64,000 nt of DNA from Litomosoides sigmodontis (Eukaryota; Nematoda; Chromadorea; Rhabditida; Onchocercidae). This document shows, in pieces, positions 56,962 to 64,000 of the stretch. A program made the position numbers and the translations under genes. Positions within the stretch are counted from its first letter, which is position 1. Each line of letters begins with the position of its first letter. The stretch is taken from positions 4,584,001 through 4,648,000 of the forward strand of contig OY718805.1 of assembly GCA_963070105.1 (NCBI GenBank), given 5' to 3'. Under the pieces are notes generated by a model. That model was given only the letters and a program-made list of their open reading frames with translations. It was not told where the DNA came from and made no database searches.

Positions 56962-59868
56962 GACTCGATGTTGCATGTTGTCGATTTATCAATGAAAAGA
57001 TTTGTATATGAGATGTGGCGTGATGAAAATTTGGCAGCAACACTACTTCAGAAACTCGTCAAGAATAAAAAATCTATTGTCATTGATTATTCTTCTCCAA
57101 ATATTGCCAAACAATTTCATGTTGGCAATTTCAGGTCGTTTTTGTTGATTTTTCTAGAAGAGAGTAAGCATTTTTAGCTCTATCATTCTCTGCATTTCTA
57201 CTTCACAATTTTGTCACTATTTATATACGAATCGTTTTGACAACACAGTTTTGTCGTAGGAAAGAAATTTTAGGTAAAAATGTTAATGTAGCGGGTGCTG
57301 CAGTTTGGTATTACACCAAGTACTGTTGCATTTCGGAAGCGAAGACAAAGATTAGTTAGCTAATAATTGCTGTATGGACTATTTTGTGTTTGCTGATTTC
57401 ATGATTTGTTTACATATTTTTCATCAATACTATGAAAAATATTCTTAAATATTTTTTCGAAATGATTTTATTATTTTTGTTTACAGATCTACTATTATTG
57501 GACGCTATATTGATACAATAAATAGGATTGCTGGTAATAAAGTTACATCTATCAATTACATTGGCGATTGGGGATTGCAGTTCGCACTGATTGCTGCATA
57601 CTGGCCCATGATAAAACCTTCCCAAGAGGTATATTTACTCCACTTCTACCATTCTTTATTATTAGGTGTGGAGGATAGACGAAGTCCTTTTTCCTTTTCA
57701 GGAGTGGTCTGCGTGGAATGTGATGCAGAAATTTACTGTTTTGGCTAGATGTTATGTTGAAGCAAACAAATTAGCTGCACATTCCAGCAGTTTTATGCAA
57801 GGAGCTCATGATATTCTTGCAAATATGGAAAACTCTCTGTTGACTGCTAACAGCAATGAGCATTTGCTATTCTGGCAAGATGTACGCCAATTATCACATG
57901 AACAACTGCGCAGTTTTTATAGGTATGGCAAGGTCGTTTGTGATATGACTATAGTGTGCATAGGGAGTGATGTGATGTAATTTGACTGTCTTTTGTTTCT
58001 TCCACTACTTTCACATTACCATGTTAAACGTGTATATGTTAAATCTTACTATCCTCACGTTTTATGCATGATTTACCCTAAAATTGCTATATAATGAGAT
58101 TCAAATGATTAATATCCTATACTGAGATTGGAACATAATTTGCGGATTTCTGACAGATTTTACAATTATAAAAATATTTATAATGCAGATATCACCTCTA
58201 GTAAAAAAATTGTAGACGTATTAATTTGTCGATGGATGTAGAATTTTTCGAATCCGACTTTGTCTTTTCTGCTCATCAATTAATACATCGTATGTTGCGA
58301 GAAGGGCAAGCAGAAAATGGCAGTGATGGTGTTGTTTCGGTTAGATGTAAAGAACAGGATATGCCTATCATCATCAGAAGATCCAATAACACTACTCTTT
58401 ATTTATCCAGGTGACTACTATTTCATTGCGCAAAACGGTATTAGTAATAAGCTGAAACTGGTAATCATCCAACTTTGCGTAGATTACACGAAACTTACTG
58501 TAATGTGAATGCAAATTGAGAGAATTTGATTCGTAATTTCAAAAGTTCAGGGATTTAGCATCGGTTTTGTTACGGGAACAGTTGTATGCAGCTGATGAGT
58601 ATCTGTATGTAGTTGATCATGCACAACGGCAACATTTCACCAATTTGAAGCACCTTTTGAATGCCATTGGACGAAATGATATCGGTAATAAAATACAGCA
58701 CGTTTCATTTGGACGCGTGAAAGGTCTTTCCACCAGGTTCTATCGGTTCCATATTGCATTTAGAAGTCCTTTTTTTTACTACTGGACGATTTATGAGCGG
58801 AATGTTGATTAATTGTAGTTCGTTGTTACACTTTATATTCGAAAATAATCCGTTGTTAAATCTGCAGATTTTGTTCAATTATTTAGATCTCTCGTTTTCA
58901 TAGAGCTTTATAGGTTGGGAGAAGTTGCACTGGTAAGTAAAATATTGGACCATGGCTCGGAGCTTGCAAAATCTTTCGTCATCAAGTCTAAAACGATAAA
59001 AATTAGCCAGAATGAAATTCCGCGTAAGCTACTGCTATCTCTATTTAGTTGATGATATAACCGTACAGTAGGTGAATATTTATCATTTCGAAAACTAATA
59101 TGGTTTATTGGACTATTGAATATACAGGAAATAGCACCTAAGGAACATGTATTTTTAAGAAGTCGCAGCTAATTTATCACTCGGAACAATGATAGTTGAT
59201 GATCTCAAGAGAGCACGATCCACCGATTACTTATTCTCATTTGATAAGGCATTTCAAGTGAATCAAAACAATGCGCTTCTTCTGCAGGTACAATTCCTTT
59301 GCTATCTTTGTAGTACTCAACTAGCCTTACCTGCGCTTTCATTGCATTTGCAATTATTATCGCTAGAGATCCTCTGAATAAGCGCTCTTCCCGTAATGCA
59401 TAAATAATTCTGCTGTTAGGAATGTTTGAAAACATTCATTGCGATGTATTTTGTGGACGCAACTAAGAATTAGTGACAGGCTTGTTCTTTTGCAGCTGTA
59501 ATTGTTGATTGCAGACGAAACATAGCCGGCTAATGTCAATAGAGGAACGGAATCATTCCTTGAAGCAGAGCCTAATTCAGGGATTTGAGGGGGATTTCGA
59601 AACGAATGAAACGAGCTGGCGTCTTTTGAATCAGTTCAAAGCATTTCCTGATGCATTGTTTGCTAGCTACCAAGAAATGGAACCATGCAGATTAACGGTA
59701 TACTTACTGCAGCTGGCAAACGTAGTGGGATTTGCTTCTTCCACCCTTCGAATATCAAACGAACCGTTGGAGGTAGCAATACCAAGATTCTTACTGTTAT
59801 CAACCGCACGAAAAATCCTGAGTAATGGAATGCGTTTACTCGGCATAGAACCACTGGAGAAAATGTGA
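56962..59868 (+). CDS. RARS2: Arginyl-tRNA synthetase, mitochondrial type
   Basis: Class I synthetase that charges tRNA-Arg, here most like the mitochondrial form. Exons: 56962-57134, 57487-57628, 57702-57922, 58216-58410, 58551-58736, 58914-59023, 59160-59287, 59515-59868, in consistent phase (about 500 residues). Visible blocks: [17 protein letters not shown] (the HIGH region), [27 protein letters not shown], a [11 protein letters not shown] segment, [13 protein letters not shown] (KMSKS-like region), and the DALR-type anticodon domain ending [12 protein letters not shown] before the stop. The second His of HIGH is Asn (HVGN), and the usual KTR is STR. Human RARS2 has roughly 130 residues before the SSPN block; only about 40 are seen here. 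An in-frame stop at 56956 bars simple extension. Either translation starts at the ATG at 56968, or an upstream exon joins at 56962. AATAAA lies at 59995. Confidence 0.85.
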
Positions 59869-60271
59869 TGACAAAAATATAGTGTCTACAGACTCTAGTA
59901 TACACCATGCATATCATTTTATGTTCATGAGTCTAAACGCCTTAAAGTAGGTGGAACTTGAATACTAACTATACTTCAGACAGAGCAGTAGCTGAATAAA
60001 GATCTGAATTTATACCAGTTCCTCTTTACTCAGGATATTCTAAAGCTTGCAAAATCTTCAAATTATTTCGATTTTTTTGAAACTTAAAGTAATTTTTTTC
60101 GAAACTTAAAGTTCACTTTTAAAGTAAAAGTAATATACTTTAAAAGTAAAAATCATTTCTCCTTGTTATTTTGTGCAACTCAACTTTTAAATTCATATCT
60201 TTATCAAGCAAAACAATGAGTTCAGAACAACGCTTCGAAATAACATGATATTCAAAATGTGTATCAAACAG
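59869..60271. other. Convergent RARS2/PRKCSH 3' interval
   Basis: A 0.4 kb gap between two stop codons on opposite strands. It contains the RARS2 polyadenylation signal and a patch of short repeated AACTTAAAGT/TTTTAAAGTA units near 60080-60150. The two transcripts may overlap at their 3' ends. Confidence 0.6.
59995..60000 (+). other. Polyadenylation signal, RARS2
   Basis: AATAAA 127 bases after the RARS2 stop codon. The facing PRKCSH stop codon is only about 270 bases further on. Confidence 0.6.
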
Positions 60272-63200
60272 CTACAATTCTTCATGTTGGTCAGTGATAG
60301 CGGCAGGATCTGGGCATGCAGCAGGAGAACGCAGAGTAAAAAGATATTCACATTTATTTGGTTCTAATACTTCTACTAACTCTGTCTCCTTACCACATTC
60401 AGTGATTACTTTTGTGGACCGATCTGGTCCATTCCAGCACGGTGTGCCCTTCTGGTAGCTTTGCAATGCGTATTTATTTGGCTCGGATCCAATCCAACCA
60501 CTCCATTTACTGCAATGAGGGGTTTAACCGAAAATTTAACAAAATCTAAATTTTTGAAGCTCCTTTATGGAAAGTTTCAATCACCACACAGGATTCCTGA
60601 AATACACGAGAAAAAAGGCTAAACAGCTTGAAAAGTCTAAAAGCCGGTAATTTTGTCGAAACTTGTAAATTGATTAATAGTCCAATTATAAATTAGACTA
60701 ATTACGAAAAAATAAAATACTGACAGCTGTTGATTGCTGAATATTTTCAACATACCCCAAATCAGTATCGATAGCGCTATTTTTACCCTTCTGCACAGCT
60801 TTTTCAAACAAGCATAATTTATAAACGTATTCGTTTTCATCAAGTTCGAAACACCTTCCTTTCAGCGAGACCCAAGCCATATCAGTTCCAAAGTTGTCAC
60901 CTTCATACTGTTCAGAATCTCTGGAAGGATTTCATATCAAACTTTTGAATAGAAATGTTTTGCCAACTGCCACTTTGTATATACAAATGCGTTTGGCACT
61001 TGCTTTTGCTCTTTTTTCTGTGATCCTCATTTTTCTCTCCTACCCACCTCTTTCACTAATACTTTATATTATCAGTTACAAATGATTACTTGATCGACAG
61101 TTCGAGATCTATGTAACGTTTATCAATATCATCATACTCCGCTTTCGCATCCTGCGCCTCTGAAGCATTAATGTAATGATACAATTAAAACTGAAATTTC
61201 AGATCTAATTTCCTTTGACGGTTACATACCAAGTAAATACTAATAAGCATGAAACCTTTCACTACTGCTTGCGTTTCTTCATCAAAAGGTGGTTGCTTTA
61301 AATCAATATTTGGAATTCGAGGTATCTTCAAGCCAGTACTTTCATTTTCATTTGTTTTAATTTCTCGTGGTGTTTCAACTTCATTATTCTCTGAAAATTT
61401 TGGAATTTTTTTTAATAAATCGAACTATATTTTAATTGCTACAGGCACAATGGCATTAGTACAGCCCTGCATGTGCTCCCCAATTTCTTAATATGAATCA
61501 TTGGGAACAAACCCCTGATTTCAACATTGCTTGGAGACACACGTATCTCCGGTAAATTCAAATCTCAATGCCAAACTTACAGACTTTTAAAAATTATCAG
61601 CATTTTATAATTCAACATATTTGAGAAAGTATTGGTACAGTAATTACCTCTATAATCCGTATCCTTCTATATCACTGATAAAAAATAGTGACATGACAGT
61701 GTGGTTATTTTTTATGAGTTATTTGACTCTCTTTTCAGCCCTCATTCTATGTCTCAGTATATGTTCCAGTGTTTGCACCCGTACTTCAGTTGCTTTTGAT
61801 TTCAAACCACTATTTGATACCAATAATAAAGTACCGGAGCTCGATTCAATTTGTTCGGGTAATGCGGAGTATGGTTCGATTTCATCTGTTTCAATTTCGC
61901 TTGGCTTTTCAAAAACACTGCGTATGTTGTCATATACACTTTCCAGAAATACTTCGAAGTCGCAATCTCTGACATCAGGTAAAAAGTGCTAAAAGTGATT
62001 AATTCTCTTGAAAAATTAAGATCCCAATCAAAAGAGTAAAAAGGAACCTTTTCTGCTTTATAACCAAAGATTTCTTCCATATTAAATTTCACCAATGGGA
62101 AAATAAGAGAAAAACTGCGAAAGATGAATATTAGTCAGGGAAAAAACCTTGATTTCGTCGTCAGAAACGGCTCCGTCTTCGTTCGTATCAAATTCTTTCG
62201 CCAATTTCAATTCTTCCAGTGTAACCCTAAGATGTGATTAAATTGATATTCTAGTATCCAAAATTTCCAGACACAAAAATTGTAAAAAAATTGTACAATT
62301 GTATACCATGTCGTAAACAAGAAATCGTATACCATACTTTGAGAAAGACTTTGTATGCTACTATATGCAATTTTGGTAGTGTACGGTAAAAAGAATGCCT
62401 TACTTCCCGTCTTTATTCGAGTCGAATGAGGTGAACAATACTTGCGCGTATTCTTGCTTAAGTTTCTTCTTTTCTTCTGCAATATTACTTTAGAAACAAA
62501 ATTATAGTACCTCACAACAGCTCTTGTAATGAGAACTTGAGGAACAATTATTGTAATTTTGCACTGTAACAATTCCATTAAAACAATAAAGACCATCCCG
62601 GTAAACTGTCGTAACGCATTGAAAAAAAGAGTGAACTATTTCAAACTATTTAGTTCTGATCAAAATCCAATTACCCTCCCAAGATTCTTCATGTTTTTTC
62701 CTTGCTTCTGCAGCCAAATTGCTTTTCTCATCCATTTTTGTTCGGGCATCAATTCTGAGTTTTGTTATTTCATCCATCTCCTTTTTTAAAGTCTTTAACT
62801 TTTCTGATTTTTCAGTTTTCAATTGCTGACCTGCTGCAGCCAATTCCATGCGTTTTACATAACCCTGAGAATCGCCTTATGATTCATAGTCATTGTTGAA
62901 TTGAAAAAAATTACTACAGCGACAAATCCAAAGGAGGGTTAAAGGAGTGACCAGATCAAAAGTTATTCAATAATTATATGTGCTGCCTGTAACCTTCTCT
63001 CAATCTTTGTAAAATATCACTCCTGAAGAGGAGGACTGCATAACTTAAGTACATTACGCATATTACCTGCTTCGCTAATTCGGTTTTTTGGCGCATTTCT
63101 TCTCGGTATTTCGATCCCAAATCATTACAGATATCAAGACAATCAACTGCACTATCCCATTCATCACTTCCATCACAACAATCTGTGAAAAAAAAGAATG

Positions 63201-64000
63201 TACAGTGAAAAAAAGAATGTATTATCAATCTAACAGTTTTTTTAACACTTGATATAAGTTATTAAATGATTACAGTCATTAAATTGTTCAAAAATTTCGA
63301 CAACGTCCCACAAAATCTCTAAATCATGCATTATTGAAACAAATGCGATGTTTTACAAAGAATGAGAGAAAATTCATGCTACAATAGAACTGATAAAAAT
63401 TAAACGAAAAGTGAGGATGATAGAAGTAAGAAAGCTAAAAGTCCCCTTGTAAAAAACGAATAGAGGGAACAGTTATGATACGTAGGAAACGGTACAACTG
63501 TTCCACCCACCTTCCTAAGTCTTCTATCACATTGGGCTTGTTGCTATTCGGTTGATTTTCTTTAGTTCATTAAAGTTTAACTAACCGCATATTTGGTCAT
63601 TTACTCTACTCGACGGCAAATCTTCGGCCTTAAAACCGCGATTTAAACAATGAAACTTGGCATTGGGACATGCAGACGTTCCTGAATAAAAATATTGGGC
63701 TAATATCAGTTCCAAATCCAGTAACCAAATACTTCGCCTTTCAAAGAAAAAAAAAGAAAACGGTCTTCAGCCATCAGAACAAAAACTCTCTGTTTTAATC
63801 TCATGTTCTGAACTGATTGTTTCATAAAAACAAGTAACGATCAAAATGAGCGTAAATTTTATCTGCATGCTGATGATTTTATCATCATATAAGTCAGCAC
63901 ATATTTATCGTGTCATATTCAGCAGAATCTTAATTTCAGATATCATACTGTAAGTAAAATAAAGAAGGGAAAGAGATAAGAGAACGCAAACCTGGTTCAT
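60272..64000 (-). CDS. PRKCSH: Glucosidase II beta subunit (PRKCSH/80K-H), 5'-partial
   Basis: Non-catalytic subunit of ER glucosidase II, which trims glucose from N-glycans; it retains and activates the alpha subunit. The gene runs off the right edge. Exons from 5' to 3': >64000-63992, 63681-63586, 63182-63067, 62864-62675, 62476-62404, 62226-62148, a poorly defined small exon near 62048-62090, 61968 to about 61811, 61390-61256, 61159-61090, 60920-60756, 60509-60272. In order: the LDL-receptor-A-like region with CDCCDGSDE; a Lys/Glu coiled coil; two EF-hand loops, DSNKDGKVTLEE and DTNEDGAVSDDE; an acidic stretch; QPPFDEETQ; and the mannose-6-phosphate-receptor-homology domain (ENEYVYKLC, CGKETE, CEYLF). 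The protein ends in HEEL, a variant of the HDEL/KDEL ER-retrieval signal. Phases agree except across the 62148-61968 link and the 61811 donor. Confidence 0.9.

Overview
This is an AT-rich, intron-dense eukaryotic window that I read as nematode nuclear DNA. The evidence is a secreted SXP/RAL-2 (DUF148) protein, a family restricted to nematodes; a secreted six-cysteine ShK domain; short to medium GT-AG introns; and AATAAA polyadenylation signals. SXP/RAL-2 proteins are well known from parasitic chromadorean nematodes, but I cannot name the species. I rebuilt twelve genes exon by exon. Ten have reading phases that agree across every junction. One (RARS2-like) has an unresolved 5' end. One (glucosidase II beta) runs off the right edge and has one unresolved internal link.

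Layout. 1-5646: no assignable gene; microsatellites and weak exon-like fragments. 5647-17255: two tandem 16-exon procollagen-lysyl hydroxylase (PLOD/LET-268) genes. The first has every catalytic residue I could check. The second has lost key residues in both its glycosyltransferase and its hydroxylase domain. 18020-21979: mitochondrial tRNA-modifying enzyme MTO1. 23270-26228 (minus): a single-doublecortin-domain protein with a long low-complexity tail. 28734-30863: a secreted ShK plus nitrobindin-like beta-barrel protein. 33043-34473: an SXP/RAL-2 protein. 35025-38041: a microsomal cytochrome P450. 40093-42883: an ABHD17-type serine hydrolase. 44446-45904: a tandem CCCH (TIS11-type) zinc-finger protein. 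46506-50871 (minus): the PUF6/Penguin nucleolar Puf-repeat protein. 51992-55507: an SLC35F6-type transporter. 56962-59868: mitochondrial arginyl-tRNA synthetase. 60272 to beyond 64000 (minus): glucosidase II beta subunit (PRKCSH).

The genes do not form one pathway. Themes do recur: the ER and secretory pathway (two PLODs, glucosidase II beta, P450, two secreted proteins), mitochondrial translation (MTO1 and RARS2), and RNA control (PUF6, CCCH protein). The zinc-finger and PUF6 genes converge, as do RARS2 and PRKCSH. PUF6 and SLC35F6 diverge from a 1.1 kb interval.

Most worth a second look: the degenerate PLOD paralogue; the ShK-nitrobindin fusion with a GC-AG intron; a 14-bp perfect palindrome ending two bases before the P450 start codon; the altered HIGH motif in the arginyl-tRNA synthetase; and the QPN replacement of the usual oxyanion-hole HGN in the ABHD17-like hydrolase. 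I found no evidence of a wholly new system.
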